Shown here: positions 7,281 to 16,414 of the stretch, piece after piece
Position numbering within the stretch: the first letter of the stretch is position 1
How the letters are laid out: each line of letters opens with the position of its first letter
Assembly (NCBI GenBank): GCA_040779335.1
Contig: JBFONV010000004.1
Location: forward strand, 186,001 to 250,000
From: JBFONV01 sp040779335
GTDB taxonomy: Bacteria > Pseudomonadota > Gammaproteobacteria > Enterobacterales > Alteromonadaceae
Direction: 5' to 3'
DNA length: 64,000 nucleotides
Translations under genes and position numbers: made by a program
Notes under the pieces: model-generated
What the model was told of the DNA's origin: nothing
The model's input: only the letters and a program-made list of their open reading frames with translations
Database searches by the model: none

Positions 7281-8927
7281 ATGGCATTAACAGTAAATAC
7301 AAATATAGCATCTTTGAATGCTCAACGAAACTTAAGTCGGTCGGCAGCCGGTTTAGAATTATCAATGCAACGACTATCTTCTGGACTGAGAATTAACAGT
7401 GCGAAAGATGATGCTGCAGGTTTGCAAATATCAAACCGTTTAACCTCTCAGGTGAATGGTCTTAATGTTGCCGCGAGAAATGCTAACGATGGTATTTCTA
7501 TGGCGCAAACCGCAGAAGGGGCATTGCAAGAATCCACCAATATTTTACACCGAATGCGTGATCTTGCCTTGCAAGCCGCTAACGGAACAAACTCAGACGC
7601 GGATCGCGGCGCGATCCAAGAAGAAGTTGTGCAGTTGCAAGCTGAGCTCGATCGAATTGCCGCTACTACTTCATTCGGCGCGCGTAAATTGCTTGATGGT
7701 ACCTTTGGTTCTGAAAACTTCCAGGTAGGTGCAACAGCATTTGAAACCATTAATGTTTCTATGGGGTCATTTTTTGCCGCTGATATGGGCGCACAAACGC
7801 GTTCTTTACAAAAATCAGTCGAGGGTGATTTAGCTACTGTTGGTTTAGTAACCAATACCGGTAATACAACGGGCATCGGCTTAGGTGGTATAGGCTTATG
7901 TCAAGCGGCTGGTTCATTAAACACTTATCTAGGAACAGCTGGCACCGTTATTGAAATTGGTATTATTGGCGCGCAGGGTTCGGCGACAGCGAATGTCACT
8001 GAAACGGCCTCAGCTTTCGATTTGCAACGAGCCATTCAATTAGCAAGCCCTCAAACAGGGGTTGATGCAGATGCAAGAACAGTTGTTGGCTTAGACTTTA
8101 CCATGGCTGCTGGCGCGAGCGCAGCGTTAACCGGAGAAGCGACCATTAGTTTCGCTTTACGAGGTAAAAATGCATCGGCTGAATCGCTACCTGCAATTGT
8201 AAAAGCTGACTTTACCAATACAGAAGATTTATCATCAGTTGCAAACGCAATTAACGCAGAAACTAATGAAACTGGGATTTCTGCCTCATTATCAGCATCG
8301 GGCGATTTGGTATTAGTATCAGATCGTGGTGATACTATTGAAATCTCTAGTTTACAATTTACCGGCGCGGCAACGAATACCAGCTTTGCCGTTAGTGCTA
8401 ATACTTATGAGTATGAAGGTGATACCACTGATTCTAGTCAAGTAATAACGAGCGGTACATTAGTGACAGGGACATCAGTCACTATATCAGGAGCAACCGG
8501 TATTGCAGCATTTGTCGGGGTTATACGTACCACTTCAAATAATGATTTTACAGTAAGTACTTCTGCAATATTAAACCAAACAGTGAACGGACAAACATTA
8601 TCGGATCAGTCAAATGTTGATGATATTGACATTGGTACCGCGATTGGCGCGCAAATGTCCGTCGATGTTATTGATGGCGCATTAAGCTTTATTGATTCTC
8701 AACGAGCTGGGCTAGGTGCTGTGCAAAATCGCTTGAGTTCAACTATTGCCAACCTACAAAATGTATCTGAAAATGCGGCAGCATCAAGAAGCCGAATTCA
8801 AGATACCGATTTTGCTATCGAAACGGCAATGTTGACTAAAAACCAAATCCTACAACAAGCGGGTACATCGATTCTTGCACAAGCGAATCAACTACCACAA
8901 GCAGCACTATCATTGCTGGGAGGTTAA
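7281..8927 (+). CDS. fliC: Flagellin (first copy, sigma54-driven)
   Basis: Filament subunit exported by the flagellar apparatus, 548 residues from the ATG at 7281, which follows ACGGAG. The N-terminal D0/D1 is canonical (MALTVNTNIASLNAQRNL, RLSSGLRINSAKDDAAGLQ) and the C-terminal D1/D0 ends in LAQANQLPQAALSLLGG. The central region (about 175-445) is large and rich in Ala, Thr, Gly and Ser, and makes the protein much longer than the 270-380 residues common in polar flagellins. It has one cysteine, Cys207, in a Gly-rich segment shared with the next flagellin. A terminator follows. Confidence 0.96.
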   Translation: MALTVNTNIASLNAQRNLSRSAAGLELSMQRLSSGLRINSAKDDAAGLQISNRLTSQVNGLNVAARNANDGISMAQTAEGALQESTNILHRMRDLALQAANGTNSDADRGAIQEEVVQLQAELDRIAATTSFGARKLLDGTFGSENFQVGATAFETINVSMGSFFAADMGAQTRSLQKSVEGDLATVGLVTNTGNTTGIGLGGIGLCQAAGSLNTYLGTAGTVIEIGIIGAQGSATANVTETASAFDLQRAIQLASPQTGVDADARTVVGLDFTMAAGASAALTGEATISFALRGKNASAESLPAIVKADFTNTEDLSSVANAINAETNETGISASLSASGDLVLVSDRGDTIEISSLQFTGAATNTSFAVSANTYEYEGDTTDSSQVITSGTLVTGTSVTISGATGIAAFVGVIRTTSNNDFTVSTSAILNQTVNGQTLSDQSNVDDIDIGTAIGAQMSVDVIDGALSFIDSQRAGLGAVQNRLSSTIANLQNVSENAAASRSRIQDTDFAIETAMLTKNQILQQAGTSILAQANQLPQAALSLLGG

Positions 8928-8982
8928 ACTGATAAAGGTTAATACCTTTCATTAGTTACACTTTTAACTCCGTATTTAGAAA

Positions 8983-9010
8983 CCCCTGACAGCCAATCAG
9001 GGGTTTTTTT
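8983..9010 (+). terminator. Rho-independent terminator after first flagellin
   Basis: Stem CCCCTGA (8983-8989) pairs with TCAGGGG (8997-9003) across a 7-nt loop and is followed by seven T. It separates the two flagellins into independent transcripts. Confidence 0.93.
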
Positions 9011-9185
9011 ATGTTTTTTAAAAATTAATTAATAAAAAACACTTAATAATTTCAAAAGAATAAATTTATTCGTTAATTGTTTTAACGTTCTGTTATTAAA
9101 GAGTTTTGTTGGGTTGTTTTTTAAGGTGACTTCTAAGTGGAGCGGTATAAAAGCACAGAAACTAAGAATTAATTCAAAATAATAC
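9011..9185. other. AT-rich spacer between the two flagellin genes
   Basis: The 340-bp gap between the flagellins consists of the terminator at its start, the sigma28 promoter near its end, and this AT-rich stretch between them. No open frame, repeat or clear operator was seen here. Confidence 0.5.
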
Positions 9186-9212
9186 TAAAGAATATTTTAT
9201 TTGAGCCGTAAA
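9186..9212 (+). promoter_or_regulatory. Sigma28 (FliA) promoter of the second flagellin
   Basis: TAAA at 9186-9189, a 15-bp spacer, then GCCGTAAA at 9205-9212. This matches the sigma28 pattern TAAA-N15-GCCGATAA except for two positions at the -10. It lies 55 bp before the flagellin ATG. Confidence 0.82.
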
Positions 9213-9267
9213 CATGATTGGAAAGAATATTTATTTGTATCTTACATTAATTTAAGGAGATGCTGTT

Positions 9268-10920
9268 ATGGCTCTAACAGTTGCTACCAATGTGGCGTCA
9301 TTGAACGCCCAAAGAAATTTAAATGCTAATACCGACAGTGTAACAACGTCAATGGAACGTTTATCATCAGGTCTTAGAATCAATAGTGCGAAAGATGATG
9401 CGGCTGGTTTGCAATTATCTAATCGCTTAACTTCACAAGTAAACGGTTTGGGTGTTGCTGCTCGTAACGCTAACGATGCTATCTCTTTAGCACAAACAGC
9501 TGAAGGCGCGTTGCAAGAATCAACAAATATCTTACACCGTATGCGTGATCTATCTTTACAATCAGCTAACGGTACTAACGCAAGTTCAGATCGTCTTGCT
9601 ATTCAGGAAGAAATTTCACAGTTACAAGAAGAATTAGACCGTATCGCGGGTAACACTGCTTTCGGTGACCGTCGTCTTCTTGACGGAACCTTTGGTTCAG
9701 AAATTTTCCAAGTAGGTGCTCAAGCGGGTGAAACCATTAATGTTAGCTTGGGTTCATTCTTCGCTGATGATATTGGTGCACAAACCGCTGTTTTACAAAA
9801 ATCAGTGGCTGGTGATGCAGCTACCGTAGCGGTTGTTACTAATACAGGTAACACAGCAGGTATCGGTTTAGGTGGTATCGGTATGTGTCAAGCTGCCGGA
9901 TCGTTAAATACTTATTTAGGTACAACAGGCACTGTGCTTGAAATAGGCCTAATAGGCGCTCAAGGCTCGGCAACAGCATCATTTACTGAAACAGCTTCTG
10001 CATTTGATGTACAAAAAGCTATTCAATTGGCTACACCAAATACTGGTGTTGATGCAGATGCACGTACAACAGTCGCTCTTGACTTTAACATGGGCGGCGC
10101 AACACCTGCGCTAACTGGTGAAGCAACAATTACTTTTGAATTGCGTGGCATGAACGGTGATCCTAGTGTACAAGCCCCTGTAATCAAAGCTGACTTTACT
10201 AATACAGAAGATTTATCTTCAATTTCTAACGCAATTAATGCGGTAACCAGTGAGACAGGTATTTCAGCGTCATTATCTGCCGAAGGTGATTTAGTATTAA
10301 CTTCTGAACGTGGTGATACGATTGAAATTTCTAACTTAGCATTGTCTGGTGCAGCGTCTACAACTAACTTAGCAATAAGTGCTCAAACGTTTGAATACGA
10401 AGGTGATGTAACGGATTCAGGTCAACAAATCTCAAGTGTTACATTAGTGAGTGGTTCTGCAGCTGCATTAGTCGGCACTATGACAGGAACTACTGGTGTA
10501 GCAGCATTTGTTGGGGTTGTTCGCACAACCAGTAATGAAGATTACACTGTTAGTGCAGCAGCAGACTTGAACCAAACCAACGCGGGTCGTAACATTTCTG
10601 ATTTATCAAAAATCGAAGATGTAGATGTTAGTACTGCGATAGGTTCACAAATGGCTATCGATGTTATTGATGGCGCACTAAGCTTCATCGATAAACAACG
10701 TGCAACACTAGGTGCGGTACAAAATCGTTTAGATTCAACTATCTCAAACCTAAACAACGTTGCTGAAAACTCAGCTGCATCACGTAGCCGAATCAGAGAT
10801 ACTGACTTTGCTGTTGAAACCGCTTCATTAACAAGAAGCCAGATCTTACAACAAGCAAGTACCTCTATCCTAGCGCAATCTAATCAGTTACCACAAGCTG
10901 CATTAAGTCTACTAGGATAA
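9268..10920 (+). CDS. fliC: Flagellin (second copy, sigma28-driven)
   Basis: Paralogue of the preceding flagellin, 550 residues, with the same layout: MALTVATNVASLNAQRNL at the N-terminus, a long Ala/Thr/Gly-rich centre and the LAQSNQLPQAALSLLG ending. It also has a single cysteine, again at residue 207. Most of the central region can be aligned by eye with the first copy, so the pair is a tandem duplication with modest drift. AAGGAGA at 9254-9260 is a strong ribosome site. It has its own FliA-type promoter and its own terminator, so its timing probably differs from that of the first copy. Confidence 0.96.
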   Translation: MALTVATNVASLNAQRNLNANTDSVTTSMERLSSGLRINSAKDDAAGLQLSNRLTSQVNGLGVAARNANDAISLAQTAEGALQESTNILHRMRDLSLQSANGTNASSDRLAIQEEISQLQEELDRIAGNTAFGDRRLLDGTFGSEIFQVGAQAGETINVSLGSFFADDIGAQTAVLQKSVAGDAATVAVVTNTGNTAGIGLGGIGMCQAAGSLNTYLGTTGTVLEIGLIGAQGSATASFTETASAFDVQKAIQLATPNTGVDADARTTVALDFNMGGATPALTGEATITFELRGMNGDPSVQAPVIKADFTNTEDLSSISNAINAVTSETGISASLSAEGDLVLTSERGDTIEISNLALSGAASTTNLAISAQTFEYEGDVTDSGQQISSVTLVSGSAAALVGTMTGTTGVAAFVGVVRTTSNEDYTVSAAADLNQTNAGRNISDLSKIEDVDVSTAIGSQMAIDVIDGALSFIDKQRATLGAVQNRLDSTISNLNNVAENSAASRSRIRDTDFAVETASLTRSQILQQASTSILAQSNQLPQAALSLLG

Positions 10921-10948
10921 GTAAACCGCGTTAGTTAGAGCCAAACAC

Positions 10949-10976
10949 AAGGAAGGAGGCAACTCCTTCCTTCTTT
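10949..10976 (+). terminator. Rho-independent terminator after second flagellin
   Basis: Ten-bp stem AAGGAAGGAG (10949-10958) with CTCCTTCCTT (10963-10972), GCAA tetraloop, followed by CTTT. Strong hairpin with a short T tract. Confidence 0.88.
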
Positions 10977-11036
10977 GCTTTAAGTAACATTATAAGTAAT
11001 AGTATATATAGTGTGTAAATAGATAAAGGAGCGGGT

Positions 11037-11468
11037 ATGAATATTGAACTTCAATCTGCTATTTCAGCGCAAGAGGTCAGTCAAGTATCGACTACTGACA
11101 ATGCTAAAAGTAAGCGGGATGCTGCTGATAATGTTTCTAAAGATGACTTAATTCCTCATGGTGTTTATACTGAAAATACTAAGGCTGTCACCGAAGAAAC
11201 CAAAAAGAATATCGAGGAAAGTGAAGCTGTAGTCAAAGAGTTGTCTAAAGCTGAGATAAAAAAAGTGGCTCAGCAATTGCAGGAGTTTGTTAAGTCGCTC
11301 AATCGAAATGTCAGTTTTTCTGTTGATGAAGATTCCGGAAGAGACGTCATTTCTGTAGTCGAAGTAAAATCAGGTGAATTGATTCGACAAATACCGTCCG
11401 AAGAAATATTGAAATTGGCATCAAGAATATCAAAGGCGGCAGGGTTAATAGTACAAGAAGAAGTTTGA
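11037..11468 (+). CDS. flaG: FlaG family protein
   Basis: Small protein (143 residues) of the FlaG family, found between flagellin and fliD in polar-flagellated bacteria. Family work links it to filament length, by a mechanism that is not settled. The conserved C-terminal half is present: NVSFSVDEDSGRDVISVVEV then LIRQIPSEEILKLA. The N-terminal half is charged, Lys/Glu-rich and probably disordered or coiled. An AAGGAG lies 8 bp before the ATG. It ends 10 bp before fliD, so the two are likely co-transcribed. Confidence 0.92.
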   Translation: MNIELQSAISAQEVSQVSTTDNAKSKRDAADNVSKDDLIPHGVYTENTKAVTEETKKNIEESEAVVKELSKAEIKKVAQQLQEFVKSLNRNVSFSVDEDSGRDVISVVEVKSGELIRQIPSEEILKLASRISKAAGLIVQEEV

Positions 11469-11478
11469 GGTATGAATT

Positions 11479-13191
11479 ATGGCATCGCTTTCGTCACCAG
11501 GTATCGGATCTGGTTTAGATATTAACGACATTGTTACCCAGTTAATCGCCGCGGAAACTGAGCCTTTTAACGCCCAACATGGTATAAAACAAGAATTAAT
11601 CACCGAAAAGATTTCAGGTTTCGGTTCCCTAAAAAGTACTTTGTCAGAATTGGACGATGTACTGTTCAAATTAAAACTTCCAACCACTTTTAATCAACGC
11701 GAAATTGAAAACTCTTCATCAAATTTTAGCGTTATTGCGGGTACAGCTTCTTCCCCTGGTTCCTATGATATTGAAGTTAAAAAAGTAGCAGAAGCCCAAA
11801 AAATTACTAGTCAAGCCTTCGGTGCATCAGAATCTATTGGTTCAGGCACACTTGATTTAACGCTTGGCGCAAACACTCGCTCATTGACTATTGAAGCTGG
11901 AGACACATTAACGGATATTCGCGATAAAGTTAATGAGACAAGTATTGGAGTCACGGCAACGATAGTTACAGGTGATAACGGTAGTTACCTCAGTTTTACC
12001 TCAACAATTACTGGTCTTGAAAATTCAATCTCTGTTGCTATTACCGATGATGATGGTATGGAGTTCGATGATGCTGGTTTATCTCGTTTAGCCTACAACA
12101 GTGGGCAAACGGTACTTGGTCAAACTTTTACTGCGGGTGAAACCCTTAATTCAACGGGTGATATTACCCTTACCAATGGTAGTGAGACGGCCAATATTGC
12201 TATCGCTGCAACCGATACCATAGAAGATGTTGTTAATAATATTAATGGCGCAGGCTTGAATATGACAGCGTCATTGGAAGATGACGGTCTAGGCAATAAA
12301 AAACTAGTATTAACCTCTCTTAATACATATGGCGATAACCAAATTGGTATCACTATTAATAATGATGACGATGGCAATCTTGCTGATGCAAATGGTTTAT
12401 CAAGATTAGCTCATAGCTATAGCCCAAGTAATTTTACTGAAAACCAAATAGCCTCCGATGCTGAAATCCTTATTGATGGTTCTGTATCGGTTACTAGTTC
12501 AACCAATACGTTTGATAGTGCTATTGAAGGCGTTGAAATAACGGCTTTGAAATCAGCTATTGGTACCACAGAAACATTCTCCGTGGATATAGATAAAGCA
12601 AGTACAAAAGCTGAAATAGAAAGTTTTGTTGAGGCGTTTAATAACGCTTTTGATAAAGTTCAGGAGCTGACAAAGGTTGATTTAGAGGCTGAAACTAAAG
12701 GTATTTTAGTTGGAGACAGCACCATAAGAACAATGATGAGCCAGATTCGCAGAACAATGGCAGAGCCTATTGAACTGTCTGATGGTTCTACTTTATCATT
12801 GTCGGCATTAGGCATTTCTACTGATAGAGATGGCGTTTTATCAGTTGATTTTGATCGCCTTGATACTATGCTTGAAAGTGGTTTTGACAATTTTGGTGAA
12901 TTTTTTACGAATAAAGAGCCAGAAGAAGGAATTGGGCGAAGACTTTCAAGTATTATAGACAGTTACCGTGATACTGGTGGTTTGATTGATATTCGGTTAA
13001 ACAGCTTGCAAGCAGAATCTGGACGTTTAGATGATGAAAAAACAGCGTTTACAGATAGAATGGACAAACAAGAAGCCAGATTGTATGCTCAATTCAACGC
13101 GATGGATAAAATTGTTGCAACACTTAATGCCACTGGAAATTTCTTAACGGGTCAATTAGAAAACTTGCCGGGTGTAGTTAAAAAAGATTAA
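11479..13191 (+). CDS. fliD: FliD, filament cap protein
   Basis: FliD (HAP2) forms the cap under which flagellin folds at the filament tip. The N-terminus has the family start (SSPGIGSGLDINDIVTQLI) and the C-terminus the long helix (LQAESGRLDDEKTAFTDRM, then LYAQFNAMDKIVATLN). The centre contains a duplicated TLTDIRDKVNET / TIEDVVNNING type flagellin-hook IN motif, usual for FliD. At 570 residues it is somewhat longer than the enterobacterial form (about 468). In contrast to most clusters it is not followed by fliS but directly by the Maf gene. Confidence 0.95.
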   Translation: MASLSSPGIGSGLDINDIVTQLIAAETEPFNAQHGIKQELITEKISGFGSLKSTLSELDDVLFKLKLPTTFNQREIENSSSNFSVIAGTASSPGSYDIEVKKVAEAQKITSQAFGASESIGSGTLDLTLGANTRSLTIEAGDTLTDIRDKVNETSIGVTATIVTGDNGSYLSFTSTITGLENSISVAITDDDGMEFDDAGLSRLAYNSGQTVLGQTFTAGETLNSTGDITLTNGSETANIAIAATDTIEDVVNNINGAGLNMTASLEDDGLGNKKLVLTSLNTYGDNQIGITINNDDDGNLADANGLSRLAHSYSPSNFTENQIASDAEILIDGSVSVTSSTNTFDSAIEGVEITALKSAIGTTETFSVDIDKASTKAEIESFVEAFNNAFDKVQELTKVDLEAETKGILVGDSTIRTMMSQIRRTMAEPIELSDGSTLSLSALGISTDRDGVLSVDFDRLDTMLESGFDNFGEFFTNKEPEEGIGRRLSSIIDSYRDTGGLIDIRLNSLQAESGRLDDEKTAFTDRMDKQEARLYAQFNAMDKIVATLNATGNFLTGQLENLPGVVKKD

Positions 13192-13210
13192 TTAGTAGGA
13201 GCATACAGTA

Positions 13211-15253
13211 GTGCCTAATAATGAAGACACGAGTATAGAAACGCTTAAAAAAGTATTAAATATAACCTATCATCGAAACCTTGCTGCTCTTGAAAAAAGC
13301 TTCCCCAATTTTTATCAACGATTTAAAGATTATACTCCTACAGAATTCGCACTAGAAATGGATGGCGATGGCAATTTAAATATTGCTGGTAAGGAAGGCT
13401 TTCTATATCAGGAGAATCCACAAGAACTATGTAAAAATCAAGTGGATGCATTTGCTAGTTGTCCTATTCGCAGTATCTATAACTTAAATAATATAGACCC
13501 TAAAAATGCAGCAGTGTATTTTGAACATATCAGTTTCATTCATGAAATCGTGCAAGAAGCCGAAAAATTAAGAGCAGAAGAAAGCAAAGATAAGTACGAA
13601 GCTCCTGAGTGTTACCCATTTATGTGCGTAATAGGGGTTGGCATGGGTTACCATCTTGAGCATCTAGCAGCGGAAAATATTAGCCATTTGTATGTTTATG
13701 AACCACATAATGACGTGTTTTATGCATCTTTGTTTGTTGTTGATTACGCACACCTCATCCATATGTTCACGCAGTCAAATAAAGCTATCACCTTTGATAT
13801 AGGCAGTACTCCAGATAAATTCACGGAAAACCTTTATAGCGTGTTTATTGAAAGAGGGGCATTTCGTTCGGCATCTTTACCTGTGTATAAGCATTATGAT
13901 AGTGAAACCGCTGATGAAGCATTGAAAAAATTTATTGATAATGCCTCTAAATTTTATTCTGGTTTTGGTTTTTTTGAAGATGAAATAATCTCCATTAATC
14001 ATACCTTTAAAAATTTGAAGAATGGGATTCCTGTCGTACCTAAAGAATTAGATTGGCACGGAGAGGAAGATAAGCCTGTATTTATTTGTGGTAATGGACC
14101 TTCTTTAGACTCATGTATTGATTTTTTAAAAGCAAATGAAGGTAAGTATTATCTGTTCTCATGTGGAAGTGCATTGTCACCACTTTATAAAGCAGGTCTA
14201 ACGCCTGATTTACATTTTGAAACAGAACGAACCGTTCAGCTTTATGATTGGGTTGCTTCATTAGACGATAAGGAATATTTTTCCAAGGTAACGGTTGTTG
14301 CGATGAATACCGTTGCACCAGAAGTTATTTCTTTATTTGGTAAAGCATTTATTTACATGAAGCCAAACGATGGTGGAACGGAATTGCTTCGCGAAGCGTT
14401 CATGCAACACTTTGGCAAAGCGATGTTTCCTTTTGCATCAAATCCATTAGTAGGTAACGGAGCTCTAGCATTCTCTGCTTTTGCTGGCTTTAAAAATATC
14501 TATTTAGCGGGTTTAGATGCTGGTTTTAAAGATCCCGATTACCATCATTCAAAAAATAGTGCCTACTACGGAAAATTTAAAGACAAGTATGCGACTAAAG
14601 ATTCTGGCTTGAAAAAAGTTCCGGGTAATTTCGAAGAATCTGTTTACACCAACTTTATCTTTGAAGCGAGTAAACATGGACTGGAATATATTTTAAAAAG
14701 GCCCGCATTTAAAGATATTAAGTGTTTTAACTGTTCTGATGGTATAAAAGTTGAAGGTGCTGAACCTCAGCGAATAGAAGGTGTTTCGCTGCAAGACATG
14801 GATAAAAAAGACCTAGGGAACATTTTAGGCGATCAGGCTTTGCGGGATTATTTCGATGTAACAACGTTGGAAGATAAATTATTAAGTTGTAGTCGTGAGT
14901 TGTTTGACATGATTGAAGTTTTGGCGCCACCAGAATTAAAAGGATCAGAGCCTACACTTCAACAATTAATTGATATCTATACGTTTCAGCATAATTATAA
15001 TAGAGAGCAGGCCAGTCAAGGGAAAATCTTTGCTGCGAGAATGTTGGCAGGGAGTATTAATTATTTACAAGCACCAACTGTCGGTAAGATGTATCTATTA
15101 TATACCGATCATGCAAGAAAAGAGTTGGCGAAAAAAGCGTTAAGTGTAAATTATAATTATTTTAAGAAAATGAAAAAGTTATATGAAACAGATGTTTTAT
15201 CTATGTTTAACGACAAAACATTGCGCAAGTTTTTTAAGCAGAAAAAGCATTAG
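13211..15253 (+). CDS. Maf-type motility accessory factor, putative nonulosonate glycosyltransferase
   Basis: A 680-residue member of the Maf/DUF115 family (MAF_flag10). Related proteins are thought to transfer pseudaminic or legionaminic acid from CMP onto Ser/Thr of flagellin. The hallmark GNGPSLD begins at residue 294, followed by a Rossmann-like region with SCGSALSPLYKAGLTPDLHFETE and later YLAGLDAGF. Start is GTG at 13211, preceded by AGGAG (13197-13201) at good spacing. It sits between fliD and the opposite-strand pse operon, which would supply its sugar donor. The substrate is inferred from this context. Confidence 0.87.
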   Translation: MPNNEDTSIETLKKVLNITYHRNLAALEKSFPNFYQRFKDYTPTEFALEMDGDGNLNIAGKEGFLYQENPQELCKNQVDAFASCPIRSIYNLNNIDPKNAAVYFEHISFIHEIVQEAEKLRAEESKDKYEAPECYPFMCVIGVGMGYHLEHLAAENISHLYVYEPHNDVFYASLFVVDYAHLIHMFTQSNKAITFDIGSTPDKFTENLYSVFIERGAFRSASLPVYKHYDSETADEALKKFIDNASKFYSGFGFFEDEIISINHTFKNLKNGIPVVPKELDWHGEEDKPVFICGNGPSLDSCIDFLKANEGKYYLFSCGSALSPLYKAGLTPDLHFETERTVQLYDWVASLDDKEYFSKVTVVAMNTVAPEVISLFGKAFIYMKPNDGGTELLREAFMQHFGKAMFPFASNPLVGNGALAFSAFAGFKNIYLAGLDAGFKDPDYHHSKNSAYYGKFKDKYATKDSGLKKVPGNFEESVYTNFIFEASKHGLEYILKRPAFKDIKCFNCSDGIKVEGAEPQRIEGVSLQDMDKKDLGNILGDQALRDYFDVTTLEDKLLSCSRELFDMIEVLAPPELKGSEPTLQQLIDIYTFQHNYNREQASQGKIFAARMLAGSINYLQAPTVGKMYLLYTDHARKELAKKALSVNYNYFKKMKKLYETDVLSMFNDKTLRKFFKQKKH

Positions 15254-15268
15254 GTTATAGTTATAGAA

Positions 15269-15312
15269 CAGAAAACAGTCGTAATTTTACATGACGATTG
15301 TTTTCTGCTTTT
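15269..15312. terminator. Hairpin between convergent maf and pseI (possible bidirectional terminator)
   Basis: CAGAAAACAGTCGT (15269-15282) pairs with ACGATTGTTTTCTG (15294-15307) over 14 bp with one G-T pair and an 11-nt loop. CTTTT follows on the + strand. It sits between the converging ends of maf and pseI and could stop both. Confidence 0.75.
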
Positions 15313-15358
15313 AAATTCAAACGGCAATGGTTGTCATTTAATTAACATTTTTAAAGAT

Positions 15359-16414
15359 TTATTCCTCTGTTATGTTCGACCATGACAGTGGTGTGCCTCT
15401 GTTAATGTCTTCTTTAGCGTTATAACTTTCGATTAAACTTTTATAGTGTTTAGGTGTTAGGCCATATCCAGGGCGAATGCGTTTTATATTGTCTACGGTT
15501 ATTTTTTCACCTTTTTTAATGTCTTTTACGGCATAAATTGAACGTCTGAATTTCAGGTTCTCTTGTTCCGCCTGTTTTAACTCGTATGAAGGTGTTCCCA
15601 AAGCACTCCATGCCGCTTTAGTTTCTTCACATAATTGTTTTAGTTCATGGGGCTCAAGTGAAAAAGCGGAATCTGGACCAGGTTCATTGCGATCAAAAGT
15701 AAAATGCTTCTCTATAATACAAGCACCTAACGCCACGGCGGTAACTGAGGCGGTTACACCCAAAGTGTGATCTGATAACCCAACAAGGGTATTAAAATCG
15801 TCTCTTAGTTTGACTAATGTAGATACATTCGCTTGTTCTAACGGTGCTGGATAAGCACTGATGCAATGCAATAAAGCTAGCTCTTTACAGCCATTTTTTG
15901 TCGCGGTATCGATGGCTTCTCTTATTTCTTCTTGGTTGGCAAGACCAGTCGACATAATGATTGGCTTACCGGTTTGAGCAACCTTTTCAATTAACGGTAT
16001 ATCGGTTAATTCAAAAGACGCTATCTTGTAGGCCGGTGCATTTAAAGACTCTAAAAAATCAACGGCGCTTTCATCAAATGGAGAACTAAAAATAGTGAGT
16101 TCAAGCTCCTGAGCTCGTGCAAACAATGCTTGGTGCCACTCCCACGGCGTATGTGCCCATTGGTATAAATCATAGAGCTTTTGTCCATCCCAGAGCCCAC
16201 CTTTAATTAAAAAATCGTCACTGTCATGGTCAATAGTCATCGTATCGGCGGTGTAAGTTTGAATTTTGACTGCATCAGCACCGGCTTGTTTGGCAACCTC
16301 TAATAATTTTAGCGCTTTATTTAAATCGCCATTATGGTTACCAGAAACCTCCGCAATGATATAAGGGGAGTGCTGCGAAGATATTATGCGATTATTAATG
16401 GTTATCTTGTTCAT
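15359..16414 (-). CDS. pseI: PseI, pseudaminic acid synthase (NeuB family)
   Basis: Condenses phosphoenolpyruvate with 2,4-diacetamido-2,4,6-trideoxy-L-altrose to give pseudaminic acid. The 351-residue protein has the NeuB-family barrel features: PYIIAEVSGNHNGDLNKA at the N-terminus, DAVKIQTYTADTMT, STGLANQEEI, and LVGLSDHTLG, followed by IIEKHFTFDR. The C-terminal antifreeze-like SAF domain (about 285-350) contains RRSIYAVKDIKKGEKIT and IRPGYGL. HNGDL and the PGYGL form fit PseI better than sialic acid NeuB. Its start overlaps the end of the pseG fusion by 20 bp; it is the last gene of the minus-strand operon. Confidence 0.92.
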   Translation of the reverse strand: MNKITINNRIISSQHSPYIIAEVSGNHNGDLNKALKLLEVAKQAGADAVKIQTYTADTMTIDHDSDDFLIKGGLWDGQKLYDLYQWAHTPWEWHQALFARAQELELTIFSSPFDESAVDFLESLNAPAYKIASFELTDIPLIEKVAQTGKPIIMSTGLANQEEIREAIDTATKNGCKELALLHCISAYPAPLEQANVSTLVKLRDDFNTLVGLSDHTLGVTASVTAVALGACIIEKHFTFDRNEPGPDSAFSLEPHELKQLCEETKAAWSALGTPSYELKQAEQENLKFRRSIYAVKDIKKGEKITVDNIKRIRPGYGLTPKHYKSLIESYNAKEDINRGTPLSWSNITEE

